DNA of 64,000 bases from Candidatus Gastranaerophilales bacterium (GCA_944325785.1 CALVBN010000004.1:1-64000); one strand, 5' to 3'; positions 52,512 through 62,380 are shown, numbered from the stretch's first letter. Program-made: numbers and translations. The notes: generated from the sequence alone by a model not told the origin.

Positions 52512-53228
52512 ATGGCAGAAAAGAAAAGAATACTCATCGTAGATGATGATACGGAAATTAGAGATTTATTGGAATTTGATATATCATCAAGCGGTTATTT
52601 TGTTGATACAGCCTCAGACGGAATGGAAGGGCTTAATAAGGCTCTAAATAACAAATACGATTTAATTTTGCTAGATGTAATGATGCCTAAGATGAACGGA
52701 TTTGATGTCTGCAAAAATATAAGACAGGCAAAAATTAATGTTCCTATCCTAATGCTTACGGCAAAAGGCACAATCGGCGATAAGACAAGCGGTTTTGACA
52801 GCGGTGCTGATGATTATCTGGTCAAACCTTTTGATATACAGGAAGTTCTTCTGAGAATCCGTGTTCTTTTGCGCAGAAACCAGCCTCAGCCGGAAAGCCT
52901 TACTTCCACAGAGATACTTGAAGCAGGCGAAATCGAAATTCTGCCGGATACCCTGGAAGCAATTATTCTGAATAAAAAAATCAAGCTTACTCCTACCGAG
53001 TTTGAAATTTTATACTGCTTAATACAGCATTTTAACAAGGCGGTAACCCTTGCGACTCTTCTTGAGGAAGTATGGGGCTACTCAAGCGACGAGGATGTAA
53101 GAATGCTGCGAGTCCACGTCGGCGCTCTGAGAAACAAAATAGAACCGGATGCTAAAAATCCGAAATATCTCCATACGGTTACAAATGTAGGCTATAAGCT
53201 TACTCCGTTCGGCGAAACCGCTTCTTAA
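52512..53228 (+). CDS. OmpR/PhoB-family response regulator
   Basis: It has 238 aa. The receiver domain has acidic D11-D13, phospho-acceptor D55 (LLDVMMP) and the lysine in MLTAKGT. The C-terminal winged helix has LTPTEFEILYCLIQ and DVRMLRVHVGALRNKI. It is followed 19 nt later by a membrane histidine kinase, so the two form a two-component system. AAGGAG precedes the ATG. The closest cyanobacterial analogue by domain content would be RpaB, but that is not established. Confidence 0.95.
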   Translation: MAEKKRILIVDDDTEIRDLLEFDISSSGYFVDTASDGMEGLNKALNNKYDLILLDVMMPKMNGFDVCKNIRQAKINVPILMLTAKGTIGDKTSGFDSGADDYLVKPFDIQEVLLRIRVLLRRNQPQPESLTSTEILEAGEIEILPDTLEAIILNKKIKLTPTEFEILYCLIQHFNKAVTLATLLEEVWGYSSDEDVRMLRVHVGALRNKIEPDAKNPKYLHTVTNVGYKLTPFGETAS

Positions 53229-53247
53229 AACAGATTAAAGGGTAAGT

Positions 53248-54918
53248 ATGGTTCAATTCTTCAGCAAAAGACGTCTTAAAATTGCGGAACAGATAATAAT
53301 CGTTATCTTTTTTGCCGTGCTTATTCCGATGACAGTAAGCGGAGTTATCATCAACAATATTAACCAGCAGTCAAACAGGGCTCAGCTTCGTTCCGCCGCA
53401 ACAATGATTGCCAATATTGTGTCGGAAGAAATTGATGTATTTGAACATTCGATTAACAATGAACTTGCGCAGATTATTGCGACACTGGAATATTACAAAT
53501 CTCCCAGCCAGGAGCAGAAATATCTTGATACCATAATCCAGGAGCTTCCTATATACAAAGAGCTGGCTGTCGTTAATCCTAACCAGCTTGAGAAGTATAA
53601 TATTTACAATATACAGGATGATTATGTAGTTTTCAACCGGCAGATGAGCGACGGGCGCTACCTCGTTGCGGTTCTGGATTTAAACAGCTTAAAACAGAAT
53701 TTGTTTAAAACGCTTGCGGAAGATAAAAGGCAGATATACGTTATTGCAGATAATGATTTGGTCGCATCAAGCAACTTTACAAAAGAAGGGTATGAGGCAA
53801 GCATAGCACAGCTCCCCAAGAAGCTTGAAGAGGACAAACCAGTTATATACGGCACAATTAAGAACCAGCCTCTTGTCTACTTAAAAAAATCCAATCCGGA
53901 CGCTCTTGTCATAGTTAACACAACAGAGGCTGTAACGAAACACGCAATCGACTACAACAGAGATAAAATCATACTTTCTATTATCTTGACAATGCTGACT
54001 GTATTCTTTGTTGTCGGTTTATACACATATTACCTGTATATCAATATCCGTCAGCTATTTAAGGCAATAATTGCGATATCAAAAGGAAACTACGAGCGCA
54101 GAATACGCCTCTTAACCAATATTTTCACGCCTTTTGAAATTGTTTTCCTCGGAAACGAGTTTAACAGAATGGTTAACCAGATTCACAAGTCCTATATTCA
54201 GCTTAAAAAGAAGAATAAAGAGCTTAAGCAGGTCAATGAATTTCGTTCCAACATGGTCGACACGGTAAGCCATGAATTCAGAACTCCTTTGACAAGTATA
54301 TTAGGCTATACTTCAAGACTTTTAAGACAGGATATCCAGATTGATGAAGAAACAAGGCAGAAATCATTAAAGATAATCAAAAAACAATCAGAACGTCTGC
54401 GCAGAATGATAGAAGATTTACTGGTAATTCCGGATATTGAAGGTGCAAGACTAAACGTAGACCTCAAGCCTATTCCGATAAATTCCGTGATTGAGGGTTC
54501 AATAATGCTTGTGCGTAATGATTTAAATAAAGAGATAATAAATAATGTTCAAGACTGCTCAACCTGCATTATTGCCGATAATGACAGAATTGAGCAGGTT
54601 TTTGTCAACTTAATAGAAAACGCTATCAAGTATTCAAAGGAAGATTCGCCGATTGTCATTGATTATGAAACACAAGGAAACAGGCTTGTTGTAAGTGTTA
54701 AGAATGATTATGACATAATACCGCGCGAAAAATTAAAGACACTTTTTGAAAAATTTACCCGCGTTGATGATTCGACCACCAGAACAACACGCGGAACCGG
54801 TTTGGGCTTGTATATTGTTAAAGGTCTTGTGGAAGCCATGGGAGGCGAAATAAGACTTTATTCAAACGAGGAGTACGGATTCTGCGTGAAAGTGTTTATG
54901 CCGGCGGTGGAAGATTAG
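53248..54918 (+). CDS. Membrane sensor histidine kinase
   Basis: It has 556 aa. Transmembrane helices lie near residues 13-33 and 245-268, enclosing an extracytoplasmic sensor region of about 210 residues. A HAMP-like linker follows, then HisKA with SHEFRTPLTSILGY (phospho-His near residue 345) and HATPase_c with NLIENAIKYS, FEKFTRVDD and GTGLGLYIVKGL. It pairs with the upstream response regulator. Its stop TAG is the first three bases of repeat copy R4. Confidence 0.95.
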   Translation: MVQFFSKRRLKIAEQIIIVIFFAVLIPMTVSGVIINNINQQSNRAQLRSAATMIANIVSEEIDVFEHSINNELAQIIATLEYYKSPSQEQKYLDTIIQELPIYKELAVVNPNQLEKYNIYNIQDDYVVFNRQMSDGRYLVAVLDLNSLKQNLFKTLAEDKRQIYVIADNDLVASSNFTKEGYEASIAQLPKKLEEDKPVIYGTIKNQPLVYLKKSNPDALVIVNTTEAVTKHAIDYNRDKIILSIILTMLTVFFVVGLYTYYLYINIRQLFKAIIAISKGNYERRIRLLTNIFTPFEIVFLGNEFNRMVNQIHKSYIQLKKKNKELKQVNEFRSNMVDTVSHEFRTPLTSILGYTSRLLRQDIQIDEETRQKSLKIIKKQSERLRRMIEDLLVIPDIEGARLNVDLKPIPINSVIEGSIMLVRNDLNKEIINNVQDCSTCIIADNDRIEQVFVNLIENAIKYSKEDSPIVIDYETQGNRLVVSVKNDYDIIPREKLKTLFEKFTRVDDSTTRTTRGTGLGLYIVKGLVEAMGGEIRLYSNEEYGFCVKVFMPAVED

Positions 54919-55018
54919 TGAATAGTGATTAGTGATTAGTGGTTATAGAATTTCTTTAATTGTACCTTGTTTACTTGGATTATTTTTAATACCACTCTTC
55001 ACTCTTCACTCCTCACTC
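54916..55018 (+). repeat. 115-bp inverted-repeat element, copy R4
   Basis: TAGTGAATAGTGATTAGTG, the core GGTTATAGAATTTCTTTAAT, CCTTGTTTACTTGGATTATT, and CACTCTTCACTCTTCACTC. It supplies the stop codon of the histidine kinase gene. Confidence 0.8.
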
Positions 55019-55110
55019 TCTTCCCTATTCCCCCCCTCCAATTTATCTTTTTCCTGCTTGCTGATATAATAAAGCCATCAGTTTCAAAAAATTAAGACTC
55101 TGGAGGAACA

Positions 55111-55965
55111 ATGCCAAGACTGCCGGAATATTTAAAACGACCAATTATTGATACGGAAAAAACAAAAACCGTAAGAAGAATTCTAAAAACAAAGTGCTTG
55201 AACACTGTCTGCGAAGGCGCAAGATGTCCGAATAAAAGCGAGTGTTATTCCAGCAACACCGCGACCTTTTTGATAATGGGCAATGTTTGTACAAGAAACT
55301 GCCGTTACTGCAATATTTCTCCGGCGCGTCCGGAACCTCTTGATGCAGAAGAGCCTTTGCATGTTGCAGAAGCAGTCAAAGAGCTTGGACTGAAATATGC
55401 GGTAATAACTTCCGTTACCCGTGATGACCTTGCAGACGGCGGGGCAGAACATTTTAAAAGGTGTGTGGACGAAATTAGGGAAATAACCGATGCTAAAGTG
55501 GAAATTCTGACACCGGATTTCCGCGGGGATAAAAACGCGCTTGATACTATAATTCAAGCCTCTCCGGATGTTTTCAACCACAATATAGAAACCGTTAAAT
55601 CACTGTTTAAGACTGCACGCCCGCAAGGAAACTACAATACGTCTTTAGAGGTTCTTAAATACATCAAGGACAATTCTTCAATAATAACAAAGTCCGGATT
55701 AATGGTCGGATTAGGAGAAACTATTGATGAAATTCAGGAAACTTTTGCGGATTTAAGGCATGCCGGAGTTGACATTATAACCGTCGGACAGTACATCCAG
55801 CCGTCAAAAGCACACCTTGAGGTCGCTAAATATTATACACCGGAAGAATTTGAAGGATTAAAAGAGCTTGCACGCAAGGCAGGATTTAAGAATTATCAGA
55901 TTTCCCCGCTTGTAAGAAGCTCGTATCAAGCGATGCAGTCATGGCAGGATTGTATCTTGAAATAA
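55111..55965 (+). CDS. lipA: Lipoyl synthase
   Basis: This radical SAM enzyme inserts two sulfurs into protein-bound octanoyl chains. It has 284 aa. The auxiliary cluster cysteines are C34, C39 and C45 (C-x4-C-x5-C), the radical SAM cluster C60, C64 and C67 (C-x3-C-x2-C), and the C-terminal VRSSYQA holds the conserved RSSY. GGAGGA precedes the ATG. lipB is not nearby. Confidence 0.97.
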   Translation: MPRLPEYLKRPIIDTEKTKTVRRILKTKCLNTVCEGARCPNKSECYSSNTATFLIMGNVCTRNCRYCNISPARPEPLDAEEPLHVAEAVKELGLKYAVITSVTRDDLADGGAEHFKRCVDEIREITDAKVEILTPDFRGDKNALDTIIQASPDVFNHNIETVKSLFKTARPQGNYNTSLEVLKYIKDNSSIITKSGLMVGLGETIDEIQETFADLRHAGVDIITVGQYIQPSKAHLEVAKYYTPEEFEGLKELARKAGFKNYQISPLVRSSYQAMQSWQDCILK

Positions 55966-56006
55966 TTTTCAACAGAGGTTAAAATTAAATAAAGGAAGAG
56001 AGGATT

Positions 56007-57485
56007 ATGCCGACTGCAGAAGATTTTATAAAAGTAGGATTTTCGCTTCAGCAGGCAGGAAAGCTTGAAGATGCAGAAAACGCTTATCAAGAAGCCTTGA
56101 AGCTTGATGAAGGCAATGCGGAAATTTATAATCTTATGGGAGTTTTAAAACTCCAGCAGAATGATGTAATATCAGCGGTGCATCTTGCAGAGCAGGCTGT
56201 GCAGAAAAACCCTAATGAATATTTTTACGAAACCCTTTTCCAGACCTATATAAGAGCAGGACTTTATAAGCAGATTATTGTGCACGAGCATGATGTTACG
56301 GCAAAATTCCCAAATAATTTTTCTCTGTTATTCAATATGGCTCTTGCTTATAAAAATTTGAACCAAAATCTTGAAGCGATTAAATATTACGATAAGGCGC
56401 TGAAAATAAATCCGGCATCATATCAGGCTTGGTTTAATCTCGCGCATTTATACAGCATAGAAGGCGAAACAAAAAATGCGGTTTCGGCGCTGAAAGTCTG
56501 CCAGAAAATTAAACCGCACGATATAGACACAGAATATTTTTTAAGCCTTGCATTAATGCGGATTAAAGATTACAATCACGGCTTAAAATACTTTGAAAAC
56601 AGGCTCTGCCGTGAAACGGCAATTGCCGTACAGAACAAATCATACCCGCATAAAGCCTCCCGCGACAAACTCTGGAAGGGTGAAAATATAAAAAATAAAA
56701 CACTTCTTGTGTATTATGAGGCGGGTTTTGGCGATGTTATAATGTTTGCACGCTATCTTCCGCTTGTTGCAAACAAATGCAAAAAGCTTATATTTATATG
56801 CCAAAAACCTCTTGCACCGCTGTTTAGAGATAATTCCCTCGGGGTCGATGAAATCATTGATAAATTTATTCCGGAAGAACAGATGGATTTTGATGTACAC
56901 GCCCCGCTTCTAAGCCTGCCGTATCTGCTCGGCTTGAAGGGCGATAAGGTTTTTGCATATTCTGAAGGTTATATAAGACCAAACCAAAAACTGGCAGAAG
57001 AATATAAAAACAAGTATTTCAATAATGATAAGCTGAAAATCGGTATTAAATGGCAGGGCAACACATATTATGACCAGGATCGCGTGATTCCGGCAGAAAT
57101 GTTTAAGCCGTTAATGCAGGTTCCAAATACGCAGTATTATTCATTCCAGACCTTTGAAGGCTCTGAGGACATAAAGTGTCTGGACGGAATTATTGATATC
57201 GGCAAAGATTTGCTTGATTTTTCCCAAACCGCGTCCGCGTTGAGCAATCTTGATTTAGTTATATGCAACGACACCTCTCTTGCCCATCTTGCCGGTGCAA
57301 TGGGAATCCCCTGCTGGATAGTTCTGCCTTATGAAGTTAATTGGAGATGGCATACGGACTTGAGCGTCTGCGACTGGTACGAAAGCGTACGCCTGTTCAG
57401 ACAGCATAAAATTAACGACTGGAAGGAAGTATTTGAAGACGTCAAAACAGAAATGCTTACAAGGCTTGAAATGTTTAATAGCTAA
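56007..57485 (+). CDS. TPR-glycosyltransferase fusion 2
   Basis: It has 492 aa. The TPR region spans about residues 1-190 (FSLQQAGKLEDAENAYQEAL, FNMALAYKNLNQNLEAIKYY). The C-terminal GT-B-like domain has LLVYYEAGFGDVIMFARYLP, IGIKWQGNTYYDQDRVIP and VICNDTSLAHLAGAMGIPCWI, paralogous to 50115-51818. The next gene is a large membrane protein, so the two may form a surface glycosylation unit. Confidence 0.84.
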   Translation: MPTAEDFIKVGFSLQQAGKLEDAENAYQEALKLDEGNAEIYNLMGVLKLQQNDVISAVHLAEQAVQKNPNEYFYETLFQTYIRAGLYKQIIVHEHDVTAKFPNNFSLLFNMALAYKNLNQNLEAIKYYDKALKINPASYQAWFNLAHLYSIEGETKNAVSALKVCQKIKPHDIDTEYFLSLALMRIKDYNHGLKYFENRLCRETAIAVQNKSYPHKASRDKLWKGENIKNKTLLVYYEAGFGDVIMFARYLPLVANKCKKLIFICQKPLAPLFRDNSLGVDEIIDKFIPEEQMDFDVHAPLLSLPYLLGLKGDKVFAYSEGYIRPNQKLAEEYKNKYFNNDKLKIGIKWQGNTYYDQDRVIPAEMFKPLMQVPNTQYYSFQTFEGSEDIKCLDGIIDIGKDLLDFSQTASALSNLDLVICNDTSLAHLAGAMGIPCWIVLPYEVNWRWHTDLSVCDWYESVRLFRQHKINDWKEVFEDVKTEMLTRLEMFNS

Positions 57486-59580
57486 AAAGTCAGCACCTTT
57501 GAATTTTGTTTTCTCATCTCTTATGGCATTCATTTCCTGCTGTATAATTTACAAACTTCTTCTGCCGGTATGCCATTATGCTGATATTGGAGATTTTTAT
57601 GCAGGAACAACTATTTTTGCCAACCGTAATAAATATTTAGACCTGTGTGTGGCACCGGTTTACATATGTATTTTTTACCTGTTTTTTCTGTTAAATAAAA
57701 TCAAATTCCGGACTTTATTTTTGGATATACAAAAATACAATAAATTTTTTGTTACATTCTCGATTTTAATATTTATATTTTCATTAGTGTTATTTTTCCC
57801 CAAGCCGATATACTTAGATATGCATCATTACGGAGAAAAATTTGCCGTATACTGGATGCATAAAGTTTTTAACATGCAATATTATAAAGACATAATGCTT
57901 GTTCACGGCTATATGGACGTACTGCCCTCCCAAATAGCCGCTCATGTGTCCGGAGGATTGAGTATCGCAAACGAAAGAATGGCGAACTATATTTGTAACT
58001 GGATTCTGTGTATTTTTAATATCTTTCTGTCATACATTATTTTCAAGCAGAAAGCAGTTTTTGCCGGCATTTTAAGCATAATGTGCTTTATATTAACCTG
58101 CCAGCCTTCCGGTATGGGAGTTTTACCCCATTGTGTAACTTTCGGATTAATTTACGTCTGCTTTGTTAAATACTACTCTAAGATTCCGGCTTCTCTCTGG
58201 TTCATACTGTATTATACAGCAATAACGGCAATGATATGTTATCACACAACTCTGGGGAGCGCCTGCACGGTTGCAATGATGCCGTTACTAATAAAAAAAA
58301 TCAGAGAACACAAACTAATCGGAAGCATTATGACTGTTTCAACATTGATATTGGTTTTTTATTTCGGATCCGATATAATTACATCCTATTGGGAAAAAGC
58401 CGGATATTACATATCTTCAAACCTTTATGCCTTCGGCAACAATTTTGCCCCGCGCATAAATATTCTTAAACTGGCTGTGTCTGCAGGTGCAGTATTCGGC
58501 GCGCCTTATATAATAAATTCATTGATTCTGGCTAAAAACACTAAAATAAAATATTTATGTATATATGCCCTTCTGCTGGTCTGCGCAATATTAAATTACG
58601 CACTGGGCAGAATTGATTCGACTAATTTCATTCCGCGGATGTCCGGTGTTTCCGCCGTTATACTCATTATTATCATCCCGTACATTTTATACTTAAAAAA
58701 ATCAAAAGCCTTTGCCGTATTCAACTTTACACTAATTTTGCTGTTTTTCTTCCTGTATATTAATGCTTCATTCAGAAACTTTTATATTAAGACGGAAGAA
58801 CCTGCATCTTCAAGCGTCAGTCATAAAGGTCAAATTTTGGATACAAAGGCGATACAGGAGTTATGTCCTTCAAAATCTTCTTTTTTAGACTTGAATAACT
58901 TTGGGATGAATTATTATTATTTACAGCGTCAATCTGCCATACCATATACGTCGTATTACAACATTGTTAATTCCGCTCAAGCAGAAAATACACTGAAGCA
59001 GATGGCAAAAAATCCGCCGGATTGCATATACCTTTCCGAAGCTCCGGAACATCTTGACGGGATAGCTCCGTCTTTGAGAATAAACCCGATTTACCGATGG
59101 ATATTTCTATCCGGACTGTATAAACCGGTCAAAACAGACGGCGGAATTGTTTTAACTCAAAATACCAAAGCCTCAAAAAATAAATACCTGTCAGAATTAG
59201 ACACGATTTTAGGTCAGCAGGAAGCAGTTTATCTTCCGGACGTCTGGGGAGCATCCGCAAGTACCCTGCCAATGAAAGAAACAGATGCGAAATTGGCGGT
59301 AAAAAACAGCAGTATAAATGTTCTTTCCGCAATAACGCCGAAGGATGCAGATTTACTTTATATTGAATATGAAACAGGTCATCTGCCTGTGAATTTTGAA
59401 ATGAAGCTTAATAAAATCCAGTACGTACTGCAGTTCAAATCTATGCGGAATAAACTCTTAATTCCGCTGGACGTTTATCCTTCCTGGCTTCTTGCTGAAA
59501 AACTGGAAACAATATCATTCAGCGCTGATAAAGAGTTTAAAATTGTAAAAGCAATGCTGTACAAGCGTAATTCATTTTAA
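57433..59580 (+). CDS. Polytopic membrane protein, GT-C-like glycosyltransferase candidate
   Basis: It has 715 aa from a TTG inside the preceding gene; ATG 57523 is an alternative. About ten hydrophobic segments occupy residues 25-455, followed by a soluble domain of about 250 aa. CHYADIGDFYAGTTIF after the first helix places acidic residues where GT-C enzymes have their catalytic Asp. The position after a TPR-glycosyltransferase supports a role in glycan transfer, but no family is assigned. Confidence 0.55.
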   Translation: MKTSKQKCLQGLKCLIAKKSAPLNFVFSSLMAFISCCIIYKLLLPVCHYADIGDFYAGTTIFANRNKYLDLCVAPVYICIFYLFFLLNKIKFRTLFLDIQKYNKFFVTFSILIFIFSLVLFFPKPIYLDMHHYGEKFAVYWMHKVFNMQYYKDIMLVHGYMDVLPSQIAAHVSGGLSIANERMANYICNWILCIFNIFLSYIIFKQKAVFAGILSIMCFILTCQPSGMGVLPHCVTFGLIYVCFVKYYSKIPASLWFILYYTAITAMICYHTTLGSACTVAMMPLLIKKIREHKLIGSIMTVSTLILVFYFGSDIITSYWEKAGYYISSNLYAFGNNFAPRINILKLAVSAGAVFGAPYIINSLILAKNTKIKYLCIYALLLVCAILNYALGRIDSTNFIPRMSGVSAVILIIIIPYILYLKKSKAFAVFNFTLILLFFFLYINASFRNFYIKTEEPASSSVSHKGQILDTKAIQELCPSKSSFLDLNNFGMNYYYLQRQSAIPYTSYYNIVNSAQAENTLKQMAKNPPDCIYLSEAPEHLDGIAPSLRINPIYRWIFLSGLYKPVKTDGGIVLTQNTKASKNKYLSELDTILGQQEAVYLPDVWGASASTLPMKETDAKLAVKNSSINVLSAITPKDADLLYIEYETGHLPVNFEMKLNKIQYVLQFKSMRNKLLIPLDVYPSWLLAEKLETISFSADKEFKIVKAMLYKRNSF

Positions 59581-60389
59581 CTGCCGAGCATTTTTGCTTT
59601 TTCTGCCGTTGCCTTTATAACTTCCAAAAAGAGTTTGTCTGTATGATTTTCATCCATGCAGTCGACTCCGACGCGTGTGCATCCGCCTTTTGTTGCGACA
59701 TTTGAGATAAGCTCTTCCATAGATATTTCTCTATTTAAAGCCATTTTGGCAGAGCCGATTGCCGTTTGAATGCTGAGCAGAAGCGATTTTTCATAATCAA
59801 GCCCGAGTTTTTCGCCTGCACGGGCGATTTCGTTTATAACTTTGTAATAAAAAGCGGGACCTGAGCCGGAGATAGCCGTTACTATATCCATTTGGGCTTC
59901 ATTATCTGCAATAATACATTTTCCTATAGTGGAAAGAAGCTTGTAAATATAATCCAAATCTTCTTTTCCTGCGAAACTTCCGCCAACCATTCCGCTCATT
60001 CCTTCGCCGACAAGCGCCGGAGTATTCGGCATAACGCGTATAACACGAGTGCCGGATGGCAGAGCGTTTTCAAGCTTAGAAACTGTAACACCTGCCGCAA
60101 TTGAAACTACAAGTTTTGTACTGTCAATATACGGTGATATTTCAGCAAGCACATCAAGAACCTGGTTTGGTTTTGTTGCTATGAAAATTGTTTCAGAGAT
60201 TTGCGCCAGCTTTTTGTTATCGGAAATAACTTCGATTCCAAGCGCTTTGGATTTTTCTTCCAGCAAATCGACTTCCGCCTGCGTTGCAATAAGTTCTTCC
60301 GGCTTGGCAAACCCTGTCTTTATAAGCCCTTTGATAATGGCGCCTGCCATTTTTCCAGCACCGATAAACCCGATTTTTTTATTAGTCAT
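59577..60389 (-). CDS. proC: Pyrroline-5-carboxylate reductase
   Basis: It performs the last step of proline synthesis with NAD(P)H. It is about 270 aa from the ATG at 60389, which has GGGGAG upstream. The Rossmann motif is KIGFIGAGKMAGAI and the family signature AITAISGSGPAFYY appears here as TAISGSGPAFYY. ATKGGCTRVGV marks the C-terminal oligomerisation domain. It overlaps the end of the membrane protein gene by 4 bp, convergent. Confidence 0.96.
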   Translation of the reverse strand: MTNKKIGFIGAGKMAGAIIKGLIKTGFAKPEELIATQAEVDLLEEKSKALGIEVISDNKKLAQISETIFIATKPNQVLDVLAEISPYIDSTKLVVSIAAGVTVSKLENALPSGTRVIRVMPNTPALVGEGMSGMVGGSFAGKEDLDYIYKLLSTIGKCIIADNEAQMDIVTAISGSGPAFYYKVINEIARAGEKLGLDYEKSLLLSIQTAIGSAKMALNREISMEELISNVATKGGCTRVGVDCMDENHTDKLFLEVIKATAEKAKMLGS

Positions 60390-60517
60390 TTCCGCTCCCC
60401 TTTCTTTTGCCAGTACATTTCGCTTAACTAAACTTAACACATGCAATTGACTGAATGTCATGTTCATGTTTTCATGGAACTATTATAAGTAAAATTAGCT
60501 GAAAAGGAAATAGAAAA

Positions 60518-60670
60518 ATGAGACGTACATTAGAAGGAACAAAGATTAAAAGACAGCACGTAAGCGGTTTCAGAGCAAGAATGTCAACTCCCGGCGGGCA
60601 AGAAGTATTAAACAGACGCCGTGCAAAAGGCAGACATCAGATTGCAATCTCTGGAAGCAAACGTGCTTAA
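60518..60670 (+). CDS. rpmH: 50S ribosomal protein L34
   Basis: The 50-codon frame starts MRRTLEGTKIKRQHVSGFRA, continues RMSTPGGQEVLNRRRAKGRH and ends QIAISGSKRA. This is the L34 pattern, with the R-T-L-x-G-T beginning typical of cyanobacterial proteins. AAAAGGAAA precedes the ATG. A strong terminator follows, so rnpA and yidC, its usual neighbours, are not co-transcribed here. Confidence 0.95.
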   Translation: MRRTLEGTKIKRQHVSGFRARMSTPGGQEVLNRRRAKGRHQIAISGSKRA

Positions 60671-60697
60671 GTTTCAGTAAAGATTTATTAATCAAAC

Positions 60698-60735
60698 AAG
60701 GAACCGGATTTAATATAAATCCGGTTCCTTTTATT
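60698..60735 (+). terminator. Terminator of rpmH
   Basis: AAGGAACCGGATTT and AAATCCGGTTCCTT form a 14-bp stem followed by TTTTATT. Confidence 0.92.
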
Positions 60736-60754
60736 AATTATCAAATAATAAAAA

Positions 60755-60776
60755 GGTGCAAAAATTTGCACCCTAC
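60755..60776 (-). repeat. GTAG-type REP hairpin, TGCACC stem (copy G)
   Basis: On the minus strand GTAG, GGTGCAAA, loop, TTTGCACC. The remaining intergenic stretch to 61000 holds no gene; a degenerate related segment (TGTTTTGCACC, then CAGGGTGGGCGTTTGCACC) lies at 60879-60940. Confidence 0.75.
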
Positions 60777-61004
60777 AATACTGGGGGAGGGGTTTTATAA
60801 AGTGCTAAAAAAAATTTTGAATAATTAAAAAAGAGTAGAATTCTTGAAACAGCGACAAACACTGCATGATAAGCTGTTTTGCACCTATTTGGAAATATCG
60901 CTCCGCACCAGCCTTCCCCGTACAGGGTGGGCGTTTGCACCATATTTTAATTAAAAATTTAAATTGAGGTTGAAAAACCTCATAAAATAGGGTATTATAG
61001 TATT

Positions 61005-61043
61005 ATGTAACACAATATGTATTATGTTACATTGGATGTTACA
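61005..61043 (+). promoter_or_regulatory. Inverted and direct ATGTTACA repeats upstream of the prepilin-like gene
   Basis: ATGTAACA (61005-61012) and TGTTACAT (61025-61032) are inverted repeats 12 nt apart. A further ATGTTACA lies at 61036-61043. The arrangement looks like a regulator binding site about 100 nt before the gene. Confidence 0.45.
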
Positions 61044-61142
61044 CAATATTGAATGGAAGTATTTATTCCAAAAGAATTGAGTTTAAATATTACCCCGTAA
61101 TTATAGAAACAGTATTTATTAACAATAGGAGAGTTTTGTACA

Positions 61143-62378
61143 ATGAAAAAACAAGGATTCACCTTAGCGGAAGCACTGGTTACACTCGGAGTAATCGGCG
61201 TAGTGGCTGCGCTGATTCTGCCGGCTGTTAACAGTATGCGTCCGGATCAGAACAAAGTTTTATACCTGAAAGCACACGATGCTCTCGGATATGCACTCAG
61301 CGGCATTGCATCCAATTCAAAATTATTTCCGGCATATATTCAAGAGCAAAAAATTCCTTGTTCTTCTTACCCGCTTATCAACACAGAAGCACCGGTTGAA
61401 GAAAGATTTGCAGATTATACCGGTAAAACAAAATTATGTAACCTGCTTGCACTCAGCATGAATGTTGACAGCAATAATATCGACTGCAGTCAAAATTCTT
61501 ACAACTTCTCTGCCGCAACATTTGATAACGATTTTAATAACAACATCTCATTTGTAACTCAAAATGGCATGCAGTGGAGAGTTGTTCCGCAGGTATTGAA
61601 TGTTACTGATACAAATGCAAGCTATCAGACAGATATTTATGTTGACGTTAATGGGAATAAGGCGCCTAATTGCATTTATAACTCTGAAAGCTGTACAGAT
61701 CCTGACAGATTTATGTTTCTTGTTGACGCAAAAGGCAACATGTACATAGGCGACCCTATGGGCAGAGAATATCTTGCACATAGAAAGTTTTTGCTTAAGA
61801 AAAATTCTGACATAGATGGTGATTTTCTTACCAGCTTGAATGATATCAAGCAGGATTTGAGAGATTTTAATATTGATGTTGATGAGCCGGATGAGGGCGA
61901 TGGCGGCGGCAGCGGCTCTAATGAATATGGTTTCCGGACATTAGATTCAGATGACAATTATCCAGGGTCAGATTATTGTAAAACAAGTGCTGCAGTTGAC
62001 GGTATACCTGTTACAAGGAATGACGGATATGTACACAATTTAAGAACTACTTTTGCAAAAGGCGTTTATGCTGAAGTATATAATTCTACCGCAGGAGATT
62101 GCCATAATTATTCAAGGCAGCGTCACTATATGTGGAATCCTGATACAGAACGCTTTGAAGAACTTGTTAATGTTGATATTGTATCATCCAGCGCTTCAGA
62201 ACTAAAAGGCAATGAGGTATATGAAAGATTGAAAAACAAAATCTCTACAAGCAATCCTCCTACTATCAAATGGAATGGAGGATCATATAAAATACCCGTT
62301 GCTACTTCAAGCAACGGTTGGGCAAGTGTTAATCCGTACAGTTATCATTCAACAATACAAGTTCCGTATAAAAAATAA
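61143..62378 (+). CDS. Prepilin-type surface protein
   Basis: It has 411 aa. The N terminus MKKQG-FTLAEALVTLGVIGVVAALILPAV is a class III prepilin signal: cleavage is expected after G5, with E at +5 and a hydrophobic helix. The mature part (over 370 aa) is much longer than a major pilin. It has paired cysteines, a Gly/Asp-rich linker (GDGGGSGSNEYG near 257) and VDAKGNMYIGDP. It is probably a type IV pilus-like or type II-secretion-like surface protein. No pilus assembly genes are in the window. Confidence 0.85.
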   Translation: MKKQGFTLAEALVTLGVIGVVAALILPAVNSMRPDQNKVLYLKAHDALGYALSGIASNSKLFPAYIQEQKIPCSSYPLINTEAPVEERFADYTGKTKLCNLLALSMNVDSNNIDCSQNSYNFSAATFDNDFNNNISFVTQNGMQWRVVPQVLNVTDTNASYQTDIYVDVNGNKAPNCIYNSESCTDPDRFMFLVDAKGNMYIGDPMGREYLAHRKFLLKKNSDIDGDFLTSLNDIKQDLRDFNIDVDEPDEGDGGGSGSNEYGFRTLDSDDNYPGSDYCKTSAAVDGIPVTRNDGYVHNLRTTFAKGVYAEVYNSTAGDCHNYSRQRHYMWNPDTERFEELVNVDIVSSSASELKGNEVYERLKNKISTSNPPTIKWNGGSYKIPVATSSNGWASVNPYSYHSTIQVPYKK

Positions 62379-62380
62379 AG

